Under the pieces are notes generated by a model. The model was not told the DNA's origin, did no database searches, and was given only the letters and a program-made list of their open reading frames with translations. A stretch of 34,412 nucleotides of DNA from Caballeronia sordidicola (GTDB lineage Bacteria; Pseudomonadota; Gammaproteobacteria; Burkholderiales; Burkholderiaceae): the NCBI RefSeq assembly GCF_001544455.2, contig NZ_FCOC02000036.1, positions 1 to 34,412 on the forward strand, given 5' to 3'. A program made the position numbers and the translations under genes. Numbering within the stretch: the stretch's first letter is position 1; the number at the start of each line of letters is the position of its first letter. This document shows positions 25,460 to 34,297 of the stretch, piece after piece.

Positions 25460-26485
25460 CTATTGATACGACATGGTAAATGTCGCTTTAGCGTTGGCCG
25501 ATCCTGTGCCGATTGTGCCCGTTCGAATATAGCGCGCGGTTAATGGGACCGTAACCACGCCGCCTGTGGTTTGTGTGGGCGTCATCAGGAATTGCCCTCG
25601 ATTCCCAACGACCGCTGAATCGGGACCGAAGACAATCGGAACTCCGTTGAACAGGATTTGATAGCCGATACCTCGAGCGGTCGATTCTGGACTTAACGAT
25701 AACGTGGTGCTGTCATTTGCCGGCGTGCTTACATCCGTCAGAGTGGTGTACACCTTCAGACCTGGATCGCAGTTTAGACCAACGTTCAAATTGGTTTCAC
25801 CGTCAGTCGATCCCACCTTCGGTAGCCGGTAAGTGTAGGTTTTTGGCATTGTCACGGCTATGGCGGGTGTAGTGACCGAGCAAGCTGAAACAGCGAAGGA
25901 GCCAGTTGCTACTCCCGAATAGACGTTGAACACAGCGCTTGACTCGGGTTGGTATTCTTCGATTGTGACGGGTGGTACCGCTGTCAGGTTTCCCGTTGGC
26001 GCAGGTCCTACTTTCATGAAATATGCGGAATATTTCAAGTTGAATATTTGCGGTACGCCCGGTGACGCGGCCGTCACCGTACAAGAAATGGTCCGGCGGA
26101 TCTGTAACATCTGCGACGGCCATCCGCCGGAATAGGGCGTGCATTTTGTGTTGGGACCGTTTTCCGCAATGTATCTGACTGCTACGTCCGGAAGATTGGT
26201 TTGATAATAATTTGTGAATCCCGGTACTGCAACGCCGCTTGGCGCGTAGGTATAGACACTGAACGTGTAAGCCGTACCCGTGGACATGCAGCTAATGACG
26301 ACGGTCGTTGAGTAAGGTGCGCTTTGCGTGTTGATTGCAGCGTCTCGCGGGAACACATTCGTAGGTATCGTAATGTCAGCGTTCAATCCTGTAATCGTGC
26401 ACTGCGGCGTTGCCGCATTGACCGGCGATATGTGGCTTATCAACTGAAATAAAATAAACAGAGTAATTAACGAGTTCTTTAGCAT
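25460..26485 (-). CDS. Fimbrial protein, probable two-domain tip adhesin of the chaperone-usher type
   Basis: A 341-aa secreted protein with a signal peptide (hydrophobic run LITLFILFQLISHISPVNA). The C-terminal half (from about residue 195, SACSVTTPAIAVTMPKTY) looks like a fimbrial pilin domain: paired cysteines, Thr/Ser-rich strands and an ending NAKATFTMSYQ with the penultimate aromatic strand used in donor-strand assembly. The N-terminal half (about 26-190) has its own Cys pairs and would be a receptor-binding domain. No chaperone, usher or major pilin gene is adjacent. The coding and upstream DNA is visibly AT-richer than neighbours, suggesting transfer or a different history. A GAGAG ribosome site precedes the ATG. 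Confidence 0.75.
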   Translation of the reverse strand: MLKNSLITLFILFQLISHISPVNAATPQCTITGLNADITIPTNVFPRDAAINTQSAPYSTTVVISCMSTGTAYTFSVYTYAPSGVAVPGFTNYYQTNLPDVAVRYIAENGPNTKCTPYSGGWPSQMLQIRRTISCTVTAASPGVPQIFNLKYSAYFMKVGPAPTGNLTAVPPVTIEEYQPESSAVFNVYSGVATGSFAVSACSVTTPAIAVTMPKTYTYRLPKVGSTDGETNLNVGLNCDPGLKVYTTLTDVSTPANDSTTLSLSPESTARGIGYQILFNGVPIVFGPDSAVVGNRGQFLMTPTQTTGGVVTVPLTARYIRTGTIGTGSANAKATFTMSYQ

Positions 26486-26903
26486 TGTGGCTCTCGTAAA
26501 GAAAACAATGCGAAACTAGAACCTTCGCTGTTCGTTGATCGGTTGGACAAGTGTCTTGGCCTTCGCTTATTTACGGCGCCGACTACATAGCCGTGAGTTG
26601 ATTGCAGTTTTATACATAATTCCGCAGCATAACTAAACGATGTTCCTTATAGTGCCGCGGTACCCTTTAGGTTTCCTGTAAATCCTATGCTGTTTCGGCC
26701 GTCGGCGCCACGGATTAATCCTTCCTGATAAAGACAGTTCCAGGAATGGCTCCGTATCGTTTCCAGGTTTCTTTTTTTAATGGATTTTTAACAGGTTTTC
26801 AAGGTATGAGGCGTGGCGAGTTGGCGGCAGCAAAGCAATTGCGATTGTTCCGTCGATCGAGCTTTTCTCCGTGCTTTAAATGCGAAGGTGCTTCATTGGC
26901 CAT
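26486..26903. other. AT-rich intergenic region upstream of the adhesin gene
   Basis: About 400 bp without a convincing gene. A candidate minus-strand promoter is TTTAGT, 17 nt, TATAAA around 26605-26635, which would give a leader of roughly 110 nt for the adhesin. The short plus-strand frame at 26746-26994 has no family look and runs into the end of dut. Confidence 0.35.
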
Positions 26904-26938
26904 AACAAAAATCAGGCGCGAGCCGACCAGTCCGCGCC
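26904..26938 (-). terminator. Terminator of the dut end of the operon
   Basis: GGCGCG (26915-26920) pairs with CGCGCC (26933-26938); on the minus strand TGATTTTTGTT follows. It sits 10 bp past the dut stop and would close the ribF-to-dut transcription unit. Confidence 0.65.
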
Positions 26939-26947
26939 CGCTGCCGG

Positions 26948-27394
26948 TTAGCCGCGCCCAGTACTCCCAAACCCTCCCGCTCCTCGATCGCTGACCGGAA
27001 ACTCATCGACAATATTGAACGTCGCCTGAACCACCGGCACGATCACCAGTTGCGCAAGACGTTCAAGCGGATTCAGCGTGAACGCCGTCGCGCCGCGATT
27101 CCAAGTCGAGATCATCAGTTGTCCCTGATAATCCGAATCGATCAGACCGACCAGGTTCCCGAGCACCACGCCGTGCTTATGGCCCAGACCGGAGCGCGGC
27201 AAGATAAGCGCCGCGTAACCCGGATCTTCGATATGAATCGCAAGCCCCGTTGGAACCAGCGTTGTCTGACCCGCTTCAAGCGTGATGGGCGCGTCGAGGC
27301 ACGCGCGCAGGTCGAGTCCGGCGCTTCCCGGCGTGGCGTAGGCGGGCAGGTAATCGCGCATGCGCGCATCGAGGATCTTGATGTCGAGTTTCAT
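26948..27394 (-). CDS. dut: dUTP diphosphatase
   Basis: A 148-aa trimeric dUTPase that hydrolyses dUTP to dUMP, keeping uracil out of DNA and supplying dTMP synthesis. All five family motifs are visible: YATPGSAGLDLRA (motif 1), PRSGLGHKHGV (motif 2), NLVGLIDSDYQGQL (motif 3, catalytic Asp), RLAQLVIVPV (motif 4) and GAGGFGSTG (motif 5, C-terminal arm). The start overlaps the stop of the flavin oxidoreductase by 4 bp (27391-27394), so it is translated as the last gene of the cluster. It is followed by a terminator. Confidence 0.97.
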   Translation of the reverse strand: MKLDIKILDARMRDYLPAYATPGSAGLDLRACLDAPITLEAGQTTLVPTGLAIHIEDPGYAALILPRSGLGHKHGVVLGNLVGLIDSDYQGQLMISTWNRGATAFTLNPLERLAQLVIVPVVQATFNIVDEFPVSDRGAGGFGSTGRG

Positions 27395-28404
27395 GGGTTC
27401 TGTTTGTTGAGTTCGAACGCTTCAGCCAGCAGTTCGTAAGAGCGCAGACGCGCCTGATAACTTCCCGCAACGCTCAGCACGATCAGTTCGTTGGCATCGA
27501 AACGTTGTTGAAGTTCGTGCAGTTGTTCGGTCACGCGCTCCGGCGTACCAATAATGCTGCGATTCTTCTCGCGCGCAATCACGTTCAGTTCGCGTTCGCC
27601 GAATGCCTGATTTGCGCCCTGCGCAATCGATGGAATCGGCATGTTCAATCCGTAAGCCATCTGCACCCGGCGCAAATCCACGGCGCGTTCCAGCGCGGCG
27701 GCTTCGGTTTCGGTATCGGCGCAAATCACGAATACGGCGGCCGCGAGATAAGGTTTCGACCCATGACGCGATACAAACCGCTCGCGATACGCCTCCGCCA
27801 CCCGATGCCCATATTGCGCATTGATGAAATGCGCGAATGCAAAGCGAATCCCCAATTGCGCTGCGAGCAAACCGCCAAAGTCGCTGGAACCGAGCATCCA
27901 TAACTCCGGGCGCGTTTCGATTTCCGGCTGCAGCAAAACACCGTGCGCGAGATGATCTTCGGGCAGGGTGCCATCGAATAAACCAACGAGTTCGCCGACT
28001 TGCTGCGGAAAAATATCGCCGCGATTGTAGTCGCCTGCCGCGACCGCTTGCGCCGTGCGCATGTCGCCGCCGGGCGCGCGTCCCACGCCAAGATCCACGC
28101 GATTCGGGAACAGCGCTTCGAGCATCAGGAATTGCTCGGCCACTTTGAACGCGCTGTAGTAGGGCAGCATGACGCCGCCCGAGCCAATCCTCATGCGCTG
28201 CGTAATGCTGCCGATTCGCGCGAGCAGCACTTCCGGACAGGGATTCGATACACCCCGCAAACCGTGATGCTCCGCGCACCAGTAGCGCGTGTAGCCGAGT
28301 TCGTCGGCGAGGCGCGCGAGATCGAGCGTGGCCGCGATCGCATCGGCAGTGCTATGGCCGTGAATGACCGGCGTTTGATCGAGTACCGAAAGTCGTGTGG
28401 GCAT
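27391..28404 (-). CDS. LLM-class flavin-dependent oxidoreductase (luciferase-like)
   Basis: A 337-aa TIM-barrel flavoprotein of the bacterial luciferase-like family, alkanal monooxygenase-related subgroup (YhbW type). Family segments are LSVLDQTPVIHG at the N-terminus, LGYTRYWCAEHHGLRGVSNPCPEVLLARI, IGSGGVMLPYYSAFKVAEQFLMLEALFPNRVDLGVGRAPGGD and LWMLGSSDFGGLLAAQLGIRFAFAHFIN near the flavin site. Substrate unknown. It lies between coaBC and dut, which are often direct neighbours in this gene order. It starts 14 nt past the coaBC stop and overlaps dut, so it is part of the same unit. Whether it has any link to CoA or nucleotide metabolism is not shown. Confidence 0.93.
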   Translation of the reverse strand: MPTRLSVLDQTPVIHGHSTADAIAATLDLARLADELGYTRYWCAEHHGLRGVSNPCPEVLLARIGSITQRMRIGSGGVMLPYYSAFKVAEQFLMLEALFPNRVDLGVGRAPGGDMRTAQAVAAGDYNRGDIFPQQVGELVGLFDGTLPEDHLAHGVLLQPEIETRPELWMLGSSDFGGLLAAQLGIRFAFAHFINAQYGHRVAEAYRERFVSRHGSKPYLAAAVFVICADTETEAAALERAVDLRRVQMAYGLNMPIPSIAQGANQAFGERELNVIAREKNRSIIGTPERVTEQLHELQQRFDANELIVLSVAGSYQARLRSYELLAEAFELNKQNP

Positions 28405-28418
28405 GATGGTCTGACGGT

Positions 28419-29660
28419 TCAGGACAACAGCGATCCGCCGCGCGGCGCACGCTTTGCAATCTCGGCGATCAACAGGCGGGCCAGCAGTTTCTTGTCGGCG
28501 CGAGGCAGGCGCGTGATGCCCGATGCTTCAAACAGCACGACTTCGTTATCGTCCAGTCCAAACGTCAGCGGCCCGAGATTGCCGATGAGCAACGGCACAT
28601 TCTTGCGCGCGCGTTTTTCTTCGCCATGGACTTCGAGGTTTCCGCTTTCCGCCGCAAATCCGACGCAATACGGCGGATTCGGCAAACGCGCAACGGTTGC
28701 AAGAATGTCCGGATTTTCAATGAATGTGAACGTCGGCATTGCGTGGTCCGCGGTCTTCTTGATCTTGTGCTCGCTCGCGTGATCGACGCGCCAGTCGGCG
28801 ACCGCCGCCACCGCGATAAAAATGTCCGTATCCGCCGTGGCGTGCAATACCGCGTCGTGCATTTGCTGCGCGGTCTGCACATCTTCGCGATACACACCCC
28901 AAGGCGTTTCAAGCGCAACGGGGCCGGCCACGAGATGCACGTCCGCGCCCGCCTGGGCCGCTGCACGCGCCAATGCAAATCCCATCTTGCCCGACGATCG
29001 ATTGGTAATGCCGCGCACGGGATCGAGCGGTTCGAACGTCGGTCCGGCCGTAATCAATACGCGGCGTCCTTGCAGAATCTTCGGTTGGAAAAACGCGCAA
29101 ATGGCTTCGAACGTAGCCGATGGCTCGAGCATCCGCCCATCGCCCACTTCGCCGCACGCTTGCGCGCCGGAATCCGGGCCGAGCACCTGAACGCCATCGG
29201 CACGCAGTTGCGCGACGTTGCGCTGCGTCGCCGGGTTCTGCCACATCTGACGGTTCATTGCGGGAACGACGAGCAGCGGACAATCGCGCGCCACGCACAG
29301 AGTGGAAAGCAGATCGTCGCAATTCCCATGCGCAAGCTTGGCGATAAAGTCGGTTGAAGCGGGCGCGATCACGATTGCATCGGCTTCACGCGACAAATCG
29401 ATATGCGCCATGTTGTTCGCGATCCGCGCGTCCCATTGCGACGTATAGACCGGCCGCCCGGACAACGCCTGCATGGTCACGGGCGTGATGAATTGCGTGG
29501 CGGCTTCGGTCATGACGATCTGCACCGTCGCACCCGCCTTCACCAGCAAACGCGTGAGTTCGGCGATCTTGTAGCAGGCGATACCGCCCGACAGCCCAAG
29601 TACCAGATGCTTTCCTGCGAGTTCTGCCGTGTCCAACGCTGCCTCCGTGAGTCTCGCCAT
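28419..29660 (-). CDS. coaBC: CoaBC: phosphopantothenoylcysteine decarboxylase / phosphopantothenate-cysteine ligase
   Basis: A 413-aa bifunctional enzyme of coenzyme A synthesis. The N-terminal CoaC flavoprotein domain (about residues 16-195) has LGLSGGIACYK, the active-site His in MAHIDLSREAD, PAMN, and the flap Cys in GAQACGEVGDGRM. The C-terminal CoaB ligase domain has VLITAGPTFEPLDPVRGITNRSSGKMG and KIKK (substrate/CTP region). It adds Cys to phosphopantothenate, then decarboxylates the product. The start is uncertain: ATG at 29660 has no ribosome site, while a TTG at 29636 (codon 9) has GGAGG 5-6 nt before it and begins nearer the family's usual start. The gene lies 8 nt past the lspA stop, in an operon with ileS and ribF. 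Confidence 0.96.
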   Translation of the reverse strand: MARLTEAALDTAELAGKHLVLGLSGGIACYKIAELTRLLVKAGATVQIVMTEAATQFITPVTMQALSGRPVYTSQWDARIANNMAHIDLSREADAIVIAPASTDFIAKLAHGNCDDLLSTLCVARDCPLLVVPAMNRQMWQNPATQRNVAQLRADGVQVLGPDSGAQACGEVGDGRMLEPSATFEAICAFFQPKILQGRRVLITAGPTFEPLDPVRGITNRSSGKMGFALARAAAQAGADVHLVAGPVALETPWGVYREDVQTAQQMHDAVLHATADTDIFIAVAAVADWRVDHASEHKIKKTADHAMPTFTFIENPDILATVARLPNPPYCVGFAAESGNLEVHGEEKRARKNVPLLIGNLGPLTFGLDDNEVVLFEASGITRLPRADKKLLARLLIAEIAKRAPRGGSLLS

Positions 29661-29668
29661 AAGGCGGG

Positions 29669-30169
29669 TTACTTCGCTCCGCGCACGCGCCGCAGTTCAT
29701 CGAATACGAGCAGCACCGCGCCGATGGTAATCGCGCTGTCGGCGAGGTTGAACGCCGGCCAGTGCCACCCGTTGATATGAAAATCCAGGAAGTCGATCAC
29801 GTGACCGTAAGCCACGCGATCGATCACATTGCCAAGCGCGCCGCCCATGATCAGCGCAAGCGCCGTGCAGAACATCCGCTGCGTGCCGTGGCGCTTGAGC
29901 AGATAGCAGATCACGATAGCCGCGACCACGCCCAGCACCGTGAAACCCCAGCGCTGCCAACCGCCGGCGGCGGCGAGAAAGCTGAACGCCGCACCTTTGT
30001 TATAGACCAGGAACAGGTTGAAGAACGGCGTGAGCGCGTGCGGTTCGGCGTAGCTGAACACGCGGGCGACCGCGATCTTCGAGAGTTGATCGAAAAGAAT
30101 CACGATCAGCGACACACCCAGCCACGGCGCGAGTGAACCACTGCTTTGTTTGGACATCGTTCGTGCCAT
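29669..30169 (-). CDS. lspA: Lipoprotein signal peptidase (signal peptidase II)
   Basis: A 166-aa inner-membrane aspartic protease that removes signal peptides from diacylated prolipoproteins. Four hydrophobic segments are visible. The two catalytic aspartates sit in GGALGNVIDRVAYG and FNLADSAITIGA. YNKGAAFSFLA is the other conserved loop. The ATG at 30169 overlaps the ileS TAA by one base (TAATG), which fixes it better than the longer frame inside ileS. A second ATG 4 codons on is possible. It belongs to the ribF-ileS-lspA-coaBC order. Confidence 0.96.
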   Translation of the reverse strand: MARTMSKQSSGSLAPWLGVSLIVILFDQLSKIAVARVFSYAEPHALTPFFNLFLVYNKGAAFSFLAAAGGWQRWGFTVLGVVAAIVICYLLKRHGTQRMFCTALALIMGGALGNVIDRVAYGHVIDFLDFHINGWHWPAFNLADSAITIGAVLLVFDELRRVRGAK

Positions 30170-33003
30170 TATGCTGCGCTCCGCGTTTCGCCATCGCCGA
30201 AGAGGTTGGTGATACAGCGGCCGCACAATCCGGGATGTTCCGCCGATGTCCCCACGTCCGCCTTGTAATGCCAGCAGCGCTCGCATTTGAGGTACTTCGA
30301 TGCAATCACATCGACGCCTTCTTCCGCTTCGCTCGCCACTTCCAAAACCTGCGCCGCCGACGTGATCAGCACGAAACTGAGATCGGCGCCAAGACTCGTC
30401 AGCGCCTGATAGCGCGCGCCGCTTGCCCGCACCTCGACTTCAGCCTGCAGCGACGAGCCGATCAGATTGGCCGTGCGCGCTTCTTCCAGCGCCTTGGTGA
30501 CGTCGCTGCGCGCCGAGCGGATCAGCGTCCACTTGTCGAGCAGTTCGCCGGCATCCGGCACCGGCGGATAGTCGTGATACACCTCGGTGAAGATCGTATC
30601 GCGGCCAGGTTGCAGGATCTTGTACGCCTCTTCCGCCGTGAACGACAGATACGGCGCGACCAGGCGCAGCAAGCCATGCGCAATGTGATGCAGTACCGTC
30701 TGCGCCGCGCGGCGTTCGCGCGAGTCGGGCTTCATGGTGTAAAGCCGGTCCTTCAGCACGTCCAGATAGAAACCGCCAAGGTCTTCCGAGCAGAAGGTCG
30801 CGAGCTTGGACACCACCGGATGGAACTCGAATTTCTCGTAGTGCGCGAGGACGTCGTCCTGCAGGTTCTGCGCGAGCGCGACGGCGTATTTGTCGATTTC
30901 GAGCCACTCTTCAACCGGACGCGCGTTCTTCTCAAAGTCGAAATCGGAGAGATTGGACAAGAGGAAGCGCAACGTATTGCGAATCCGCCGATACGTCTCC
31001 GTCACCCGTTTCAGGATCTCTTCGGAGATCGCGAGTTCGCCCGAATAATCCGTCGATGCAATCCACAAGCGGATGATTTCCGCGCCCAGCCGGTTCGACA
31101 CTTCATGCGGATCGACGCCGTTGCCAAGCGACTTCGACATCTTGCGGCCTTCGCCGTCGACGGTGAAACCGTGGGTCAACAATGCGTTGTAGGGCGGACG
31201 GCCATCGAGCATGGAAGCGGTCAGCAGCGACGAATGGAACCATCCGCGATGCTGGTCCGAACCTTCCAGATACAAGTCCGCCGGAAACTGCAGCGAATCC
31301 TTGTGCGAGCCGCGCAGCACGTGCCAGTGCGTCGTGCCGGAATCGAACCAGACGTCGAGCGTGTCGCGGTTCTTTTCGTACATGTTCGCTTCGTCGCCGA
31401 GCAGTTCTTGCGGATCGAGCGTTTGCCACGCCTCGATACCGCTCACTTCCACGCGCTTCGCCACTTCCTCGAGCAGTTCGAGTGTGCGCGGATGCAGCTC
31501 GCCCGTTTCCTTGTGCACGAAAAACGCCATCGGCACGCCCCACTGGCGTTGACGCGAAAGCGTCCAGTCCGGACGGTTCGCGATCATGCTGTAGAGGCGC
31601 TGCTTGCCCCACGCCGGGAAAAACGCCGTGTTCTCGATGCCTTCCAGCGCCGTTTCGCGCAGCGTGCGCGACGTGTCGTTCGGCTTCACGTCCATGCCCG
31701 CGAACCACTGCGACGTCGCCCGGTAGATGATCGGCGTCTTGTGGCGCCAGCAGTGCATGTAGCTGTGCGTGTATTTTTCGGTCTTGAGCAGCGAATGGGC
31801 GCCGCGCAGCGCTTCTATGACCTGATCGTTCGCTTCCCAGATCGACAGGCCGCCAAAGAGCGGCAGCGATTCGATGTAACGGCCGTCGCCCATGACCGGG
31901 TTGATGATGTCCGAGTCGGTCATGCCGTGCGCCTTGCATGACACGAAGTCTTCCACGCCATACGCCGGCGACGAATGCACAATCCCCGTGCCGCTTTCGG
32001 TGGTCACGTATTCGCCGAGATAAACCGGCGCGGTGCGCTTGTAGCCCGGATGCGCCGCGCTCAGCGGATGATGAAAGCGCAGGCCGCTCAGCTTTTCGCC
32101 CTTCGTGGTCGCGATGGTCGAGCCGGTCACGCCGTACTGCTTCAGGCATTCGTCGACGCGATCCTCGGCCAGGATCAGCAGGCCCTTTTCTGTATCGACG
32201 AGGCTGTAGACAATTTCCGGATGCACATTCAGCGCCTGATTGGCCGGAATCGTCCACGGCGTCGTGGTCCAGATCACGATGCCGCCTTCCTGCTTCGGCA
32301 ACTCGGCGAGCCCGAACGCCTGCGCGGTTTTTTCCGGCTCGGCGAAGGCAAACATCACGTCGATGGTCGGATCGGTCTTGTCCTTGTATTCCACTTCCGC
32401 TTCAGCCAATGCGGAGCCGCAATCGAAGCACCAGTTCACCGGCTTCAGCCCGCGAAACACGTAACCCTTCTCGAGAATCTTGCCGAGCGCGCGGATTTCG
32501 CCTGCTTCGTTGACGAAATTCATCGTCTTGTACGGGTTGTCCCAGTCGCCCAGCACGCCCAGCCGGCGAAAGCCGACCTTCTGCTTTTCGATCTGCTCGC
32601 TCGCATATTTGCGGGCTTTTTCCATCACTTCGCGCGCTGGCAGCGACTTGCCAAACTGCTTTTCGATCTGGATTTCGATCGGCATGCCGTGGCAATCCCA
32701 GCCTGGAACGTAGACCGCGTCGAAGCCAGCCAGATTGCGCGCTTTCACGATCATGTCCTTCAGGATCTTGTTCACCGCGTGGCCGAGGTGGATGTCGCCG
32801 TTCGCGTACGGCGGGCCGTCGTGCAGGATGAACTTCTTGCGGCCCTGGCTCGCGGCGCGGATCTTCTCGTAGATCTTGTTGTCCTGCCATTCCTTGACCC
32901 ATTGCGGCTCGCGCTTGGGCAAGTCGCCGCGCATGGGGAACGGCGTATCCAGCAGATTGACCGGATATTTCGACTGGGGCTTTGCTTCTTTCTTGTTGCT
33001 CAT
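30169..33003 (-). CDS. ileS: Isoleucyl-tRNA synthetase
   Basis: A 944-aa class I synthetase. The HIGH motif is in PYANGDIHLGHAVNKILKD (about residues 60-78) and the KMSKS motif in EGRKMSKSLGNGVD (about 618-630). The CP1 editing domain lies between them (TTPWTIPANQALN, GTGIVHSSPAYGVEDF). The C-terminal zinc finger CERCWHYKADVG with CGRC (about 905-930) identifies the bacterial IleS1 type, the mupirocin-sensitive form as a family. The length fits the E. coli enzyme (938 aa). The stop and the lspA start share one base. Confidence 0.98.
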   Translation of the reverse strand: MSNKKEAKPQSKYPVNLLDTPFPMRGDLPKREPQWVKEWQDNKIYEKIRAASQGRKKFILHDGPPYANGDIHLGHAVNKILKDMIVKARNLAGFDAVYVPGWDCHGMPIEIQIEKQFGKSLPAREVMEKARKYASEQIEKQKVGFRRLGVLGDWDNPYKTMNFVNEAGEIRALGKILEKGYVFRGLKPVNWCFDCGSALAEAEVEYKDKTDPTIDVMFAFAEPEKTAQAFGLAELPKQEGGIVIWTTTPWTIPANQALNVHPEIVYSLVDTEKGLLILAEDRVDECLKQYGVTGSTIATTKGEKLSGLRFHHPLSAAHPGYKRTAPVYLGEYVTTESGTGIVHSSPAYGVEDFVSCKAHGMTDSDIINPVMGDGRYIESLPLFGGLSIWEANDQVIEALRGAHSLLKTEKYTHSYMHCWRHKTPIIYRATSQWFAGMDVKPNDTSRTLRETALEGIENTAFFPAWGKQRLYSMIANRPDWTLSRQRQWGVPMAFFVHKETGELHPRTLELLEEVAKRVEVSGIEAWQTLDPQELLGDEANMYEKNRDTLDVWFDSGTTHWHVLRGSHKDSLQFPADLYLEGSDQHRGWFHSSLLTASMLDGRPPYNALLTHGFTVDGEGRKMSKSLGNGVDPHEVSNRLGAEIIRLWIASTDYSGELAISEEILKRVTETYRRIRNTLRFLLSNLSDFDFEKNARPVEEWLEIDKYAVALAQNLQDDVLAHYEKFEFHPVVSKLATFCSEDLGGFYLDVLKDRLYTMKPDSRERRAAQTVLHHIAHGLLRLVAPYLSFTAEEAYKILQPGRDTIFTEVYHDYPPVPDAGELLDKWTLIRSARSDVTKALEEARTANLIGSSLQAEVEVRASGARYQALTSLGADLSFVLITSAAQVLEVASEAEEGVDVIASKYLKCERCWHYKADVGTSAEHPGLCGRCITNLFGDGETRSAA

Positions 33004-33130
33004 GAATGACTCGATTTGTATTCGATGAAGCGGCGGTTCCGGACTGACGTGTTCGGGAACGGGCTTTGGGATGCTTGTTTTGGATGCTTAAGTTCGTAAT
33101 GAAGCTCAAGTGCGTGGAGCGAGGCAGCGG

Positions 33131-33160
33131 GCAGCGCATCGGGCTTGGGCCCGGCGCTGC
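33131..33160. repeat. Two-part GC-rich hairpin at the 3' end of ribF
   Basis: GCAGCGC (33131-33137) pairs with GCGCTGC (33154-33160), and inside it CGGGC (33140-33144) pairs with GCCCG (33149-33153), with a 2-nt bulge and a TTGG loop. It begins 5 nt past the ribF stop on the minus strand and has no T run, so it is not a standard terminator. It could slow transcription or protect the 3' end between ribF and ileS. Confidence 0.6.
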
Positions 33161-33164
33161 GCGC

Positions 33165-34154
33165 TCACCTAATTCGATCCGTGGCCGACGTTGCGAAACC
33201 GCTGTCGCGGCCGCTGGAATTCACGTCGGAGGCGAAATACGCGCGCGCGTTGGTCACGTCGCGGGCGATGGCCGCCGTCAGGGTTTCGAGGTCCACGTAC
33301 TTTTCCTCGTCGCGCAGTTTTTGCAGGAACTCGATGCGCACGAGCTTGCCGTAGGCGTCGCCATGCCAGTCGAGCACGAAGGTTTCGAGCAGGACGCGGC
33401 CGGAATCATCGACTGTTGGCCGTATGCCGAGACTCGCCACGCCCGGCAGCGGCTCGGCTGCGAGTCCATGAACGCGCACGACGAAGATCCCCGCGAGCGC
33501 TGGCCGCTTGTGGGCGATCGGAACGTTGAGCGTGGGAAAACCGAGGTCGCGCCCGAGTTTTTGCCCGTGCACCACGTGGCCGCTGATGACATAGGGGCGG
33601 CCGAGCGCGAGGCGGGCGGCGTCCAGATCGCCAGCAACCAGTGACGCGCGCACGCCGGAACTTGAAATGCGGGCGCCGTTGAGGTCCGCGACGGTCGCCA
33701 TTTGTTCGACTTCGAAGCCGTGCTTGCGTCCGGCCGCTTCGAGCGATTCGAAGTCGCCGGCGCGTTTCGCACCGTATCGGAAATCGTCGCCGATCATGAC
33801 CCAGCGTGCGTGCAGGCCGTTCACGATCACATTTTCGACGAAGGTATCTGGCGATTGTCCGGCGAAGGTGCGATTGAAGTGTTCGACCACGACGCGATCC
33901 ACGCCGTTCGTGCGCAGTGCTTCCAGCTTGTCGCGCAGCATGGCGATGCGTGGCGGCGCGCCGGCGGGATTGAAGAATTCGCGGGGATGCGGCTCGAAAG
34001 TCATCACGCAGACCGGGAGCCCGCGGGCATCGGCGGCGGCGCGGACGTGGGCGAGCAGCGCCTGGTGGCCGCGGTGGACACCGTCGAAATTGCCGATGGT
34101 TAGCGCGCAGGGCGCGCGGCTTTCGGCGTTGGGTAGGCCGCGGAAGACTCTCAC
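33165..34154 (-). CDS. ribF: Bifunctional riboflavin kinase / FAD synthetase
   Basis: A protein of about 329 aa that makes FMN from riboflavin and then FAD. The N-terminal adenylyltransferase domain shows ALTIGNFDGVHRGHQALL (HxGH-like motif), TFEPHPREFF and WVMIGDDFRYGAKRAGDF. The C-terminal riboflavin kinase domain shows GRPYVISGHVVHGQKLGRDLGFPTLNV, then ASLGIRPTVDDSGRVLLETFVLDWHGDAYGK. The start is taken at the GTG at 34154 (VRVFRGLPNAESR), where family members begin. The open frame extends upstream to a TTG at 34238, but those residues look non-family, and there is no clear ribosome site for either. It is the first gene of the ribF-ileS-lspA-coaBC cluster. Confidence 0.94.
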   Translation of the reverse strand: MRVFRGLPNAESRAPCALTIGNFDGVHRGHQALLAHVRAAADARGLPVCVMTFEPHPREFFNPAGAPPRIAMLRDKLEALRTNGVDRVVVEHFNRTFAGQSPDTFVENVIVNGLHARWVMIGDDFRYGAKRAGDFESLEAAGRKHGFEVEQMATVADLNGARISSSGVRASLVAGDLDAARLALGRPYVISGHVVHGQKLGRDLGFPTLNVPIAHKRPALAGIFVVRVHGLAAEPLPGVASLGIRPTVDDSGRVLLETFVLDWHGDAYGKLVRIEFLQKLRDEEKYVDLETLTAAIARDVTNARAYFASDVNSSGRDSGFATSATDRIR

Positions 34155-34297
34155 GATAGCGATTGGGTCGGCGGTTAGGTGGACCGGGGCGCGCGGTGTG
34201 GGGGCGATTGGCGCACGAATGGCCGTGCGTGTGGCCAATGCGTGTTTCCCCGGTGCGTGTGCCGCAAAGCGTTCGATTATAAACGTTCAGGAGCAAG

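Noticed and set aside
26746..26994. 82-aa plus-strand frame between adhesin and dut
   Set aside because: Runs through the dut terminator into the dut coding end; composition looks random.
30133..31941. 602-aa plus-strand open frame opposite ileS
   Set aside because: Antisense shadow of a long GC-rich gene; no recognisable domain and no ribosome site.
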